Shown here: positions 36,875 to 44,977 of the stretch, piece after piece
Layout: each line of letters starts with the position of its first letter
How positions within the stretch are numbered: position 1 is the first letter of the stretch
NCBI GenBank assembly: GCA_018883125.1
Contig: VEQR01000012.1
Location: forward strand, 1 to 51,926
DNA length: 51,926 nt
Source: Candidatus Kapaibacterium sp.
Lineage (GTDB): Bacteria > Bacteroidota > Ignavibacteria > Kapaibacteriales > Kapaibacteriaceae
Reading direction: 5' to 3'
Made by a program: the position numbers and the translations under genes
The notes under the pieces: model-generated
What the model was told of the DNA's origin: nothing
Database searches by the model: none
Seen by the model: the letters and a program-made list of their open reading frames with translations, nothing else

Positions 36875-36887
36875 TTGCACCGTGCAA
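36875..36887. promoter_or_regulatory. TTGCAC-C-GTGCAA palindrome, candidate operator
   Basis: This 13-base interrupted palindrome is perfect on both arms. It lies in the divergent gap between the lipoprotein/TonB receptor genes and the NAD(P)HX repair gene. On the minus strand it covers the likely -33 element of the receptor promoter, a position suited to repression. The regulator is unknown. Confidence 0.4.
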
Positions 36888-36921
36888 CAAGGCCGGCCGT
36901 GCCGGGCTATATTGTGCCGTA

Positions 36922-38451
36922 ATGATCAAGATGTATTCGCCTTCGGCATCGCGCGATCTTGATGTCCGCTGCATTCAGGCGGGGATCACTGAATCGGCAC
37001 TTATTACCATGGCATCCAGTGCCGCAGTGAAGGTGATACGTCAGATTCTCGCACAAGAGCGTTTTGATTCGTCTGGTCAAGCGAACATTCTCGTGGTCTG
37101 CGGTCCAGGAAACAATGGGGCCGATGGACTGATGATCGCCGGCATGCTCTGTGATGCCGGTACCGTTACCGTGCTGATTCCCAGTGCGTCATCAGCAGTA
37201 TCCGCCGGATACGTCTTTGCCTTGGAGGGCCTTGCGGATGGTGTTCGGCGCATAGAACACCACCATGTGAACAAACTCGATGGTAAGAGGTTCGATGTCG
37301 TGATCGATGCGCTTCTGGGCACTGGTGCTCGCCGGCCGCTTTCCGACGACTACCGACGTCTGGCAGACATGATGAACTCCAGCAGTGAATGTCGCATAGC
37401 CATTGATATTCCTACCGGCCTCGACGGCCTGACGGGGGAGATTGATCGCGGTGTTGTGCGGTGTCAGCACACAGTAACTATGGAAGGAATCAAGCCCGGT
37501 ATGCTGCGAGAGAGCGGACCTGACATCTGCGGCCGGATCCATGTCGTCTCCATAGGCGCACCAAAAGAGCTTTCGGAGTCTTCCTCAGATGGTGTCGTGC
37601 TGGAATCTGACGACGTTGCCCAATTGATCCCTGTCCGACATAGGGTTTCGTCAAAGTTTGACTATGGGCACGTCCTCGTCATCGGTGGTTCTCTGGGAAT
37701 GCGTGGAGCCCCTTCCATGACGGCGCATGCAGCGTTATCGATCGGTGCGGGGATGGTTGAACTCGTCACGCCGTCGGTGCACCCACTGACTCCACGCGAG
37801 ATCATGACCCATACAGTGGGATATCACGACGACGGCACGATGAGCGCCGATTCTCTTAATGCTATCCTTCGCCGCTGCGCTCGTGCCACAGTTGTTGCCA
37901 TTGGACCGGGTATGGGGTCGAATCCGGGGACGGTTGCCATGATGGCCGAAGTGATCAATGCCATCCCACAGAATGTGACAATAGTCCTTGATGCTGATGG
38001 ACTGCGATGCCTTCCGTTGATCTCATCGCGAAAGGGCAATCTCATTTTGACGCCTCACCTCGGTGAGCTTTCGCGCATTCTGAACACCACTCGCGATAAA
38101 ATCTCCACCAGCTATGTAGAGTATGCCGCGTCCATTGCAACAACTCACAACGCCGTTGTCCACATCAAGCACGTGCCAGCGGCTACGTGCACCAGTGAGC
38201 ATGTCAGCTATCTTCAAAGAGGGAATCCCGCACTGGCAACAGCCGGGGCAGGCGACATACTTACCGGAATCATCGCAGGACTTGCCGCTCAGGGAATGCA
38301 GGCCTATGATGCCGCACGTTGCGGTGCATGGTTGCACGCTTCGGCAGCAGATGAGATTGTCAGGTTAACACACAAGGTCAACATAATGGCCGCCGAACTG
38401 ATTGATGTATCGGCGCGTCTTCGCGGAGAGCTTACGGCTTCTCGGTTGTGA
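36922..38451 (+). CDS. nnr: Bifunctional NAD(P)HX epimerase/dehydratase
   Basis: The 509-residue protein repairs hydrated NADH and NADPH. The N-terminal YjeF_N epimerase domain at about 1-215 contains GPGNNGADGLMIA, DALLGTGARRPL and IDIPTGLDG. The C-terminal ribokinase-like dehydratase at about 225-509 contains VAIGPGMGSNPG, LDADGLRCL and the nucleotide-binding AGAGD at 441-445. The fused layout is the common bacterial form. The gene is divergent from the TonB lipoprotein operon and converges on dacB with a 20-base overlap. Confidence 0.95.
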   Translation: MIKMYSPSASRDLDVRCIQAGITESALITMASSAAVKVIRQILAQERFDSSGQANILVVCGPGNNGADGLMIAGMLCDAGTVTVLIPSASSAVSAGYVFALEGLADGVRRIEHHHVNKLDGKRFDVVIDALLGTGARRPLSDDYRRLADMMNSSSECRIAIDIPTGLDGLTGEIDRGVVRCQHTVTMEGIKPGMLRESGPDICGRIHVVSIGAPKELSESSSDGVVLESDDVAQLIPVRHRVSSKFDYGHVLVIGGSLGMRGAPSMTAHAALSIGAGMVELVTPSVHPLTPREIMTHTVGYHDDGTMSADSLNAILRRCARATVVAIGPGMGSNPGTVAMMAEVINAIPQNVTIVLDADGLRCLPLISSRKGNLILTPHLGELSRILNTTRDKISTSYVEYAASIATTHNAVVHIKHVPAATCTSEHVSYLQRGNPALATAGAGDILTGIIAGLAAQGMQAYDAARCGAWLHASAADEIVRLTHKVNIMAAELIDVSARLRGELTASRL

Positions 38452-40135
38452 CCTTGTCCTTCATGCTGTCGATTTTCAATGGCTGTGGTTGCATCATTCG
38501 CACTGCCGCGGGATTCCATGAGAACCCGGCAAGAGCAACGGCGGCAGCGTCCTCCACAAACTTGTAGGACGAAACCGCTGCACCATTGCTGATAAAACTG
38601 AAGACAAGGGGCTCACCATCCAAGGTGGAGACATAACCAGCGAGTGAGCTCACATTGCGCAATGTTCCGGTCTTTGCCCGTACATTCTGCATGGCAGGTG
38701 TGCTGATCATTCGCCGACGTATCGATCCGTCAACACCGGCAATTGCCAGAGAATTTCGGAACTCCTCGCCCCATACCTGCTGGCTACACGCACGGAGCAG
38801 ATCAACCTGTGTAGAGGCCGATACCACGTTCCTGCGGGAGAGTCCACTCCCATCATTGAGCAGCAAGCCGGAGCGCTGCACGCCCAGCGAGTCAAGTGCC
38901 TTGAGCACAGCCGCACGTGAGGCGGCGGCTGTGGAAGGATTCACCCCTGATCGGTAACCGCACATCTTGAAGGCGTGTTCAGCAAGGTGGTTATCACTTC
39001 GCTTATTCACAACGCTTGTAAAGTCAAGCAGGGGGCGCCCCGTTTGCGCGATAAGCGTTGAACCCTGGGGACATCGCCTTTCCGCAATGAGTGTTCCGAC
39101 CTCTACTCCACCGCTGCGCAGCCGCTGACTAAGCACGCCAGCAGCAAACAGAGCCGGACGCTTGATCTGCGCGTACACCGTTGTGCTGCTTCCTGAACTG
39201 ATCGAACCGGTAACAATGTAGTGCATCTTCCCATTCGGCTGCACAATTGCTTGAGCATGAATCCGTGCGACGGAATGCCGTCGGTATCGAGGTGCCATTG
39301 GGGCATCACCTCGTCGGTTAACAGACCGAGACGGACGCCTGCGAGTGGGAGCGGCCTGACGAGCGCGTCCAGCGGAACCGCGCTTCGGGCTAATCACCGG
39401 GCGACGACGCGGTGCGATAACACGGACACGAGACTCAACACTGATGGCATCTGATGCCGGAATCGGCTGAACGTTGGCCACACCGGATCGACTGGCACTG
39501 ACAAGAAACCCGACCGTACCTCGATTGATATTCAAGGCCGTTATCTCTCCGGTTGCCTCCACTTCTTCATTGTCGCCGGAGTACACGGACCGACTCGTCA
39601 TGGCATCAAACCGCGAGCCATCACCGATTATCTGGCCCGTGATCTTCTGCACCCCGGCTGCGCGAACGCGATCTGCAAGATCCTCAACGTCGGCAACCGT
39701 CAGGAGCGCGTCACCGCATCCTACCAGATAGAGATCGCCACGAAGCGTTCCATCGGGTTCCAGCGTTCCATTGCTGCGTGCCTCTGTGTGAAGGCGAGCT
39801 TCCGGACCGCACATCAGATGCAATGAAGCCGTCGTGAAGAGCTTTGTCGTCGATGCCGGCGTTAGGGGTAGGTCTGCGTTGCGCTCATAGAGCACACGCC
39901 CGGTCTTAAGTGACACGACCTTTGCGGATACGCCCATGGGACGGTAACCCGATGAGGTAAAGAGCCGGTCGAGCCGCTGCTGCAGCTCAAGAAGTGACGC
40001 ACTACTGTCGGTTGGAACCGTTGAACGTTTCGGACTGAACATCGATCCAGCGGCCGGAACTGTACTCAATCGCGCTCCTACTATCGGCACCAATGTCCCG
40101 AAAACGGTTAATACAGCCAGAATCTTACGCTTCAA
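38432..40135 (-). CDS. dacB: D-alanyl-D-alanine carboxypeptidase/endopeptidase (PBP4, S13 family)
   Basis: The 567-residue protein trims or cleaves peptidoglycan cross-links in the periplasm. A hydrophobic N-terminal segment serves as signal. The S13 motifs are SxxK (Ser95-Lys98, STTK), SxN (SDN in NKRSDNHLAEHAF) and KTG (AKTGTLRNVSS). An unusual basic, Pro-rich insertion at about 237-290 contains 17 Arg and 1 Lys with a single acidic residue, and is probably disordered. It overlaps miaA upstream by 11 bases and the convergent nnr gene by 20 bases. Function is confident; the insertion is not explained. Confidence 0.94.
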   Translation of the reverse strand: MKRKILAVLTVFGTLVPIVGARLSTVPAAGSMFSPKRSTVPTDSSASLLELQQRLDRLFTSSGYRPMGVSAKVVSLKTGRVLYERNADLPLTPASTTKLFTTASLHLMCGPEARLHTEARSNGTLEPDGTLRGDLYLVGCGDALLTVADVEDLADRVRAAGVQKITGQIIGDGSRFDAMTSRSVYSGDNEEVEATGEITALNINRGTVGFLVSASRSGVANVQPIPASDAISVESRVRVIAPRRRPVISPKRGSAGRARQAAPTRRRPSRSVNRRGDAPMAPRYRRHSVARIHAQAIVQPNGKMHYIVTGSISSGSSTTVYAQIKRPALFAAGVLSQRLRSGGVEVGTLIAERRCPQGSTLIAQTGRPLLDFTSVVNKRSDNHLAEHAFKMCGYRSGVNPSTAAASRAAVLKALDSLGVQRSGLLLNDGSGLSRRNVVSASTQVDLLRACSQQVWGEEFRNSLAIAGVDGSIRRRMISTPAMQNVRAKTGTLRNVSSLAGYVSTLDGEPLVFSFISNGAAVSSYKFVEDAAAVALAGFSWNPAAVRMMQPQPLKIDSMKDKVTTEKP

Positions 40136-41066
40136 TCCTCTTCCTCTCCGAGATCATGTCAAGAATGGCGGCGGCGTTCAGCTCCGGTCCGTTGCTCAGC
40201 CACTGGTATCGCGAATCTCGCATAAACCATGTTAACTGCCGTTTGGCGTAGTGCCATGTTGATATCTTCAGCTGCGCTTGTGCATGTTCAAGCGAGCTCG
40301 TTCCCTGTAGAACACTGATCGCCTCACGATATCCAACAGTCTGCAGTGCCTGACATTCGGGGTCGACATCGGCATCAAGAAGTCGCTGCGTTTCTTCCAG
40401 CAGCCCGTTCTCCCACATCCAGTCACACCGCAGATCGATTCGGGAACGCAATACACTTCGCTCGTGATTGGTCGCGAAATACATGACGTCATATTTGGAG
40501 ACTGTGGGAGCGGCATTCCAGAACGATGAAAGGGGCTTCCCTGTTGCACGATAGACTTCAAGAGCCCGAGTGATACGCCGAGGATTCCTATCCACATACA
40601 ATTCAGCCGCTACGGGGTCAACCCGCTGCAGTTCATCATACAGCGCGTCTCGTCCGCGCTCCTCAAGTTCCACCACCAGAGCCTCACGGATCGATTCATC
40701 AATCTCACCGATCGGTGACGAAAGACCATCCAACGCGGCCTTGATATAGAGACCCGAGCCACCAACGATGACAGGAAGCGATGATCGAGGAATGTTCTCG
40801 ATCGCAGAATGCACATCCTGGGCATACTGAGCAGCGTTGTAAGCTTCACCTGGCTGACGTATATCAAGTAGGTGGTGGGGAACACGTCGGCGTTCATCTA
40901 GCGTCGGCTTAGCCGTCCCAATATCCATTCCACAGTATATCTGACGGGCATCGGCAGAGATGATCTCGCATGCCGTCGCCTCAGCCAATGCGAGCGACGT
41001 TGCAGTCTTACCAGATGCTGTTGGACCACCAATAACTACGACTCGGCGCATGCTGCTATCCGGCAA
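40125..41066 (-). CDS. miaA: tRNA dimethylallyltransferase
   Basis: The 313-residue enzyme adds a dimethylallyl group to A37 of tRNAs reading UNN codons. The P-loop GPTASGKT is at 14-21, followed by SADARQIYCGMDIGTAKPT and the VVGGSGLYIKA block, all diagnostic. Length is normal. It overlaps pcm upstream and dacB downstream by 11 bases each, so the minus-strand run phoH-cdaA-pcm-miaA-dacB is almost certainly one operon. Confidence 0.97.
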   Translation of the reverse strand: MPDSSMRRVVVIGGPTASGKTATSLALAEATACEIISADARQIYCGMDIGTAKPTLDERRRVPHHLLDIRQPGEAYNAAQYAQDVHSAIENIPRSSLPVIVGGSGLYIKAALDGLSSPIGEIDESIREALVVELEERGRDALYDELQRVDPVAAELYVDRNPRRITRALEVYRATGKPLSSFWNAAPTVSKYDVMYFATNHERSVLRSRIDLRCDWMWENGLLEETQRLLDADVDPECQALQTVGYREAISVLQGTSSLEHAQAQLKISTWHYAKRQLTWFMRDSRYQWLSNGPELNAAAILDMISERKRIEA

Positions 41067-41730
41067 GGTCTTCCCACCCAGAACGACCGATCAGAGGAAC
41101 GAATTTTGCATGGCCGAGTTCTTCGCCCTTCCACGACTCTTCGCCTGTGCGAACAACTCGGTAAAGTCGCTGCTCTTGGAGTGTGCCAACCGGAATCACC
41201 ATCCGCCCGCCGATCGTCAGCTGTCGTGCAAGCGTCTGCGGCACGTCTGGCGCGCCCGCCGTAACGATGATGCCGTCGTAAGGGCCCCCTTCACGATACC
41301 CGATTGTTCCATCACCAACGCGGCACTGCACATCATAACCAAGAAGCTTGAGCGTTGTCCGGGCCTTCTGCGAAAGAAGCGAATGACGTTCGATAGAAAC
41401 GACGTGGTGTCCCATACAGCAAAGAATAGCTGCCTGATAGCCACTACCTGTGCCGATCTCAAGAATCCTGCTCGGACGGTCAAGCTGAAGCTCTTGGGTC
41501 ATGAAGGCCACGGTAAACGGTTGCGAGATAGTCTGCCGATTATCAATGGGAAGAGCAGAGTCTTCATAGGAACGCATTGATAAAGCAGCCGGTACAAATG
41601 CCTCTCGTGGCACAGCGCCCATTGCAGCCAGAACCGCTGCGCTGGTGATACCACGTTGTTGAAGCGTTGCAACGAGTGCTCGGCGCTGAAGTTCAAATGG
41701 GGAAGACTGTCGTTCTGGAAGAGCGGGCAT
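41056..41730 (-). CDS. pcm: Protein-L-isoaspartate O-methyltransferase
   Basis: The 224-residue enzyme methylates isoaspartyl residues to start repair of aged proteins. Recognisable are VPREAFVP, the substrate-site region DSALPIDNRQTISQPFTVAFM, the S-adenosylmethionine motif ILEIGTGSGYQ and the C-terminal IPVGT. It lies 18 bases downstream of cdaA and overlaps miaA. Confidence 0.95.
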   Translation of the reverse strand: MPALPERQSSPFELQRRALVATLQQRGITSAAVLAAMGAVPREAFVPAALSMRSYEDSALPIDNRQTISQPFTVAFMTQELQLDRPSRILEIGTGSGYQAAILCCMGHHVVSIERHSLLSQKARTTLKLLGYDVQCRVGDGTIGYREGGPYDGIIVTAGAPDVPQTLARQLTIGGRMVIPVGTLQEQRLYRVVRTGEESWKGEELGHAKFVPLIGRSGWEDLAG

Positions 41731-41748
41731 GATAACGTGAGAATTTCG

Positions 41749-42528
41749 TTAGGAGGCAAGAACGGAGGTAAGGCGCTGCTGCAATGTAGCGCCAAGAAGG
41801 GAAAGCGGTATGTCCATTTCGAGCTCACCGCTATAGGCAAGGCTCACGGTACCTCGTTCTTCAGAAACGATCAGCACCACAGCCTCGGCCTGTTCGGAAA
41901 GTCCAAGTCCTGCACGGTGCCGAGTGCCGAGAACCCTCGAGCCAACCCGCTGCGTCATACTCAAGGGCAATACACAACGAGCAGCAACAACCTGCTGACC
42001 ATCAATCACAACGGCTCCGTCGTGAAGGGGCGAGCGCGGATGAAAGATCGACTCAAGAAGTTCAGCTGATGCTGTGGCATTGAGCTTTACGCCGGTATCG
42101 ACGGTTACTTTGACGTGATCGGCGCGGGAAAAGACAATAAGAGCGCCGATATGCAGCGTCGACATCTGCTCAACAGCATCGACGACAATGTCAATGACCT
42201 CAGTGGAGCGCGAGCGGAGAAATAACCGAAACACCCGCCAGCGGGTAAAGAGCAGCAGAAGTCGCCGCAGCTCCGGCTGAAACAGCACAACAAAGGCGAT
42301 AAGTCCCACGTCGCCCAAGCGTCGCAATATCCAACTCACCGTCTGCAGCCCAAGAGCATCGGTCACGAAATTCAGAAGCAACAGAACTGACAACAGAAAT
42401 AGCACCTGTAAAGCCAGCGTGTCGCGCAGACTCCGATAGACGAACCAGAAAGCCGCTGCAACAATGGCTACGTCAAGCAAGTCTAGCCAGGAGATCGACA
42501 GAAAGCCAAGCTGGAACAGATCGTTCAT
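41749..42528 (-). CDS. cdaA: Diadenylate cyclase CdaA (DisA_N domain, membrane type)
   Basis: The 259-residue enzyme makes cyclic di-AMP from two ATP. Three hydrophobic N-terminal segments at about 15-85 are followed by the DAC domain, with the catalytic DGA at 170-172 and RHR at 203-205. This layout is CdaA (DacA) rather than DisA. c-di-AMP commonly controls potassium and osmolyte balance and cell-wall homeostasis, which fits the dacB gene in the same operon. No CdaR or GlmM gene follows, unlike in Firmicutes. The start overlaps the phoH stop by 4 bases. Confidence 0.95.
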   Translation of the reverse strand: MNDLFQLGFLSISWLDLLDVAIVAAAFWFVYRSLRDTLALQVLFLLSVLLLLNFVTDALGLQTVSWILRRLGDVGLIAFVVLFQPELRRLLLLFTRWRVFRLFLRSRSTEVIDIVVDAVEQMSTLHIGALIVFSRADHVKVTVDTGVKLNATASAELLESIFHPRSPLHDGAVVIDGQQVVAARCVLPLSMTQRVGSRVLGTRHRAGLGLSEQAEAVVLIVSEERGTVSLAYSGELEMDIPLSLLGATLQQRLTSVLAS

Positions 42529-43526
42529 TGCCGATCAGCAACCTTCTCGCGCGAGGCGTTCTTTTGCTCATCACGCTCGTAGGCCGAGACGATCTCGGCC
42601 ACAAGTCGATGGCGAACAACATCAGCGGTATCGAAATGCACAAAATCGATACCACGAATGCCTCTGAAAAGTCGTTCGGCATCCGGCAGCCCAGACTCAT
42701 GTCGCTTCGGAAGATCTGTCTGAGTTACATCGCCCGTGACGATGGCCTTGGAGTTGCGCCCAAGACGCGTCAGAAACATCTTCATCTGCGTGCGTGTGGC
42801 GTTCTGTGCCTCGTCGAGAATGATGAACGAGTTGTTCAGTGTTCGGCCCCGCATGTAGGCCAGCGGAACGATCTCCACAACACGCTTTTCGAGCATGCCT
42901 TTGAGTTTGTCAGGACTGATCATGTCACTCAAGGCATCAAGGAGGGGGCGAAGATATGGGTCGACCTTTTCGGAAATATCTCCGGGTAGGAAACCCAGAG
43001 ATTCTCCCGCTTCCACAGCGGGACGAGAGAGAATGATGCGAGTGACCTCGTTGGCACGCAGTGCGGCAAGAGCCATGGCAACGGCGAGGAACGTTTTGCC
43101 CGTTCCTGCCGGACCGATACAGAACACAAGGTCATTTGAGCGGACCTTCGTGTAATAATCCATCTGGCGCGGAGTGCGAGCCCGGATCATTTCCTTCTTA
43201 CCCCAGAGAATCACCGAGTCGAGCTCTTCCTTACTCATGCTGCTGGGTATGGCGGCAGTACGGCCCCCTTCAACCAGATCAGTTATCATCGATACGTCAT
43301 TCAGTTGCAGACGTCCGGTGCGGCGCAGGGTATGAACAAGTTCTGAGAAGATCTGTTCGATCTTCTTCACCTCGATTGGCTCACCGCGCAGAATGACCGT
43401 GTCACCGCGCACAGTGATTGACGTGTCAAACTTGTTTTCGATGAGTTGAAGATGCTGCTCGTTGGGACCGAGCAATTCAACCGGATCGACGTCCGAGATT
43501 TTAACCTTCTTTTCGACGATATGCAT
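42525..43526 (-). CDS. phoH: PhoH-family ATPase
   Basis: The 333-residue protein has an N-terminal KH-like or small alpha/beta domain and a PhoH ATPase with Walker A GPAGTGKT at 138-145, SRPAVEAGE and Walker B FIILDEAQNAT. Family members are linked to RNA metabolism and stress; the exact role is unsettled. ATG 43526 matches the family start (MHIVEKKVKISDVDPVELLG). It leads the operon with cdaA. A terminator hairpin of the upstream gene pair ends just before its start, and the promoter must be squeezed into the same stretch. Confidence 0.93.
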   Translation of the reverse strand: MHIVEKKVKISDVDPVELLGPNEQHLQLIENKFDTSITVRGDTVILRGEPIEVKKIEQIFSELVHTLRRTGRLQLNDVSMITDLVEGGRTAAIPSSMSKEELDSVILWGKKEMIRARTPRQMDYYTKVRSNDLVFCIGPAGTGKTFLAVAMALAALRANEVTRIILSRPAVEAGESLGFLPGDISEKVDPYLRPLLDALSDMISPDKLKGMLEKRVVEIVPLAYMRGRTLNNSFIILDEAQNATRTQMKMFLTRLGRNSKAIVTGDVTQTDLPKRHESGLPDAERLFRGIRGIDFVHFDTADVVRHRLVAEIVSAYERDEQKNASREKVADRQ

Positions 43527-43542
43527 GTGGCTGAAAATACAA

Positions 43543-43573
43543 CGCGGGCCGATCAAACAAAGATCGGCCCGCG
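43543..43573 (-). terminator. Strong terminator hairpin after the LysM gene
   Basis: CGCGGGCCGATC (43543-43554) and GATCGGCCCGCG (43562-43573) form a perfect 12-pair stem with a 7-base loop. On the minus strand TTGTATTTT follows, so this is a typical intrinsic terminator for the gene at 43604. The T-rich tail also holds the only promoter-like stretch for phoH. Confidence 0.85.
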
Positions 43574-43603
43574 CTCTGTGATCAAATTTTCATGACGCCC
43601 GTC

Positions 43604-44407
43604 TTACTTCGAGGTGCCAGTAGTAGAAGGTGCCGTAGTCCCGCTTGCAGGAGGGGCTTCCATGGCACGCTTCTTGCGCCAGTAGGATCTTTCGGCTTTC
43701 ATTTCCTCAGATGTCTTAGGTCCGGCAGGGGGCACGGTAAGCACCCATCCCGGCTGGATAAGATCAGGGTTCTTGATCATGCCGGTGTTGGCCTGCCAGA
43801 TCTTTGGCCATTGGAACGGGTCTGCATAGATCTCCGTGCGACCGGCAATATTCCAGAGACAGTCGCGATTTTCTGCCCACGTTCCAACGGTGTATCCCTT
43901 GACGCGCTTTTCACGGTAAAGCCCCTTGATATTGCGGCGAAGGCTCGTAATCCGATCGTAAAACTCAGGGATCATGGCCATCTGCTGACGGGCAAGCTCA
44001 TTGAGAGAGCGCTGAAGCTGTTTTACGTCATCCTGACGGTCAGCAAGAGCATCGTCGCTCAATCGCTGCATTTCACGAACGGAACCCTCAAGGCGTCCGA
44101 TCTTTTCGCGGAAGGCGGCAATGTCTGCATCTGTGGCACCAACAAGGGCGTTGATCTCGTCGCCGCACTTCTTCAGTGCAGAAACTGCATTTGAGAGGTC
44201 AGATTCGCCTTTCTTCACATCGTCATTGAGCTTTGACAACTTCGACTTCAGCGCATCGAGGTCGGTTTGCAATTGTTTGATGCGCGCATCAGCCTCTTCA
44301 CAGGTGAGAAGCTCATCAGCCTTACTCACCGGAGGGGGTGGTACCTCTTGTGCCAAGGAAGGCACGAAGCAGGCACAGGCAAACAGCAGAACGAGTGTCT
44401 TCTTCAT
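43604..44407 (-). CDS. Periplasmic coiled-coil protein with LysM-like C-terminus
   Basis: The 267-residue protein has a signal peptide (MKKTLVLLFACACFVPSLAQ). A long heptad-like coiled coil spans about 30-170 (IKQLQTDLDALKSKLSKLNDDVKK and onward). A LysM-like peptidoglycan-binding segment at about 172-235 includes YTVGTWAENRDCLWNIAGR, QWPKIWQAN and LIQPGWVLTVPP. The tail is Lys/Arg then Pro/Ala/Thr-rich. It probably bridges the cell wall and another envelope layer, but its function is unknown. It follows the small lipoprotein gene by 21 bases with the ribosome-binding sequence AAAGGAAA, and ends at a strong terminator. Confidence 0.8.
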   Translation of the reverse strand: MKKTLVLLFACACFVPSLAQEVPPPPVSKADELLTCEEADARIKQLQTDLDALKSKLSKLNDDVKKGESDLSNAVSALKKCGDEINALVGATDADIAAFREKIGRLEGSVREMQRLSDDALADRQDDVKQLQRSLNELARQQMAMIPEFYDRITSLRRNIKGLYREKRVKGYTVGTWAENRDCLWNIAGRTEIYADPFQWPKIWQANTGMIKNPDLIQPGWVLTVPPAGPKTSEEMKAERSYWRKKRAMEAPPASGTTAPSTTGTSK

Positions 44408-44428
44408 GATAGGGTTTCCTTTCTTGGC

Positions 44429-44767
44429 TTACTTCTTTGGTTGCGTTGATGGTGCCGCGGCCGGAACTTCGGGGGCATTCGGATCCCAGTCACCCCAGAT
44501 GTTTGGCCATTGCGCCTTCTTCTGCTGCACGAACGAAAGGCGATCGTTGCAGTTTCGGACTTCTGACTGACGTGAAGCCAACTCCTTCGTTACGCGGGAC
44601 TTTTCTGACTCGGCCTTGGTAATGTCGGCAGCCGCTTCCTTGTCCTGTGTTCGAATTTGACGGATCTGTGACAGCTGCTCTTCCTTGATCTTGCAGGTGC
44701 AGGAGACGAGGAAGAGTGCAATACCGCAGACCGCGAGTGGAATTGCTCCTTTGAACCGTGTCAACAT
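44429..44767 (-). CDS. Small coiled-coil lipoprotein
   Basis: The 112-residue product has a lipoprotein signal with lipobox LVSC (Cys23). A charged coiled coil at about 28-85 precedes a short QWPNIWGDWDP motif and a Pro/Ala-rich tail. The QWPxIW motif recurs in the LysM-like domain of the following gene. The ATG at 44767 has a ribosome-binding sequence TTAGGAG 8 bases upstream. No known family is recognised; it resembles small outer-membrane lipoproteins with wall-contacting helices. Confidence 0.72.
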   Translation of the reverse strand: MLTRFKGAIPLAVCGIALFLVSCTCKIKEEQLSQIRQIRTQDKEAAADITKAESEKSRVTKELASRQSEVRNCNDRLSFVQQKKAQWPNIWGDWDPNAPEVPAAAPSTQPKK

Positions 44768-44836
44768 GACGGACTCCTAAGGTGTTCTCTGTTGTTCGTT
44801 TACTTCGATTCGCACGACGTGCAGCCGGCAGACGAA

Positions 44837-44860
44837 TTGCCGGTGAGCATCGACCGGCAA
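44837..44860. promoter_or_regulatory. Inverted repeat TTGCCGGT / ACCGGCAA at the start of the lipoprotein leader
   Basis: The two 8-base arms (44837-44844 and 44853-44860) are perfect complements with an 8-base spacer. On the minus strand the first arm shares its TTG with the TATATTTG promoter box, so the repeat spans about -5 to +18. It may be an operator or a 5' stabilising stem in the mRNA. Confidence 0.5.
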
Positions 44861-44865
44861 ATATA
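44858..44865 (-). promoter_or_regulatory. TATATTTG promoter box for the lipoprotein/LysM genes
   Basis: This is a perfect TAnnTTTG read on the minus strand. It gives a leader of about 90 bases before the lipoprotein ATG, which here does have a ribosome-binding sequence. Confidence 0.55.
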
Positions 44866-44933
44866 TTAGCATCGGGCACAAATCTCACCATTGCCATCAA
44901 TTACGGTGTTACCTGCACGGAAACGATATGGGT

Positions 44934-44941
44934 TATCTTTG
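44934..44941 (+). promoter_or_regulatory. TATCTTTG promoter box before valS
   Basis: This is a perfect TAnnTTTG on the plus strand, 36 bases before the valS ATG. No T-box-like structure is evident in the short leader. Confidence 0.55.
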
Positions 44942-44977
44942 AGGGATTCACACTCTCAAATAAACATCCTGTCTGAC

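Noticed and set aside
44891-44977. N-terminal extension of valS
   Set aside because: It is not homologous to the family and contains a perfect TAnnTTTG promoter box; ATG 44978 fits the family.
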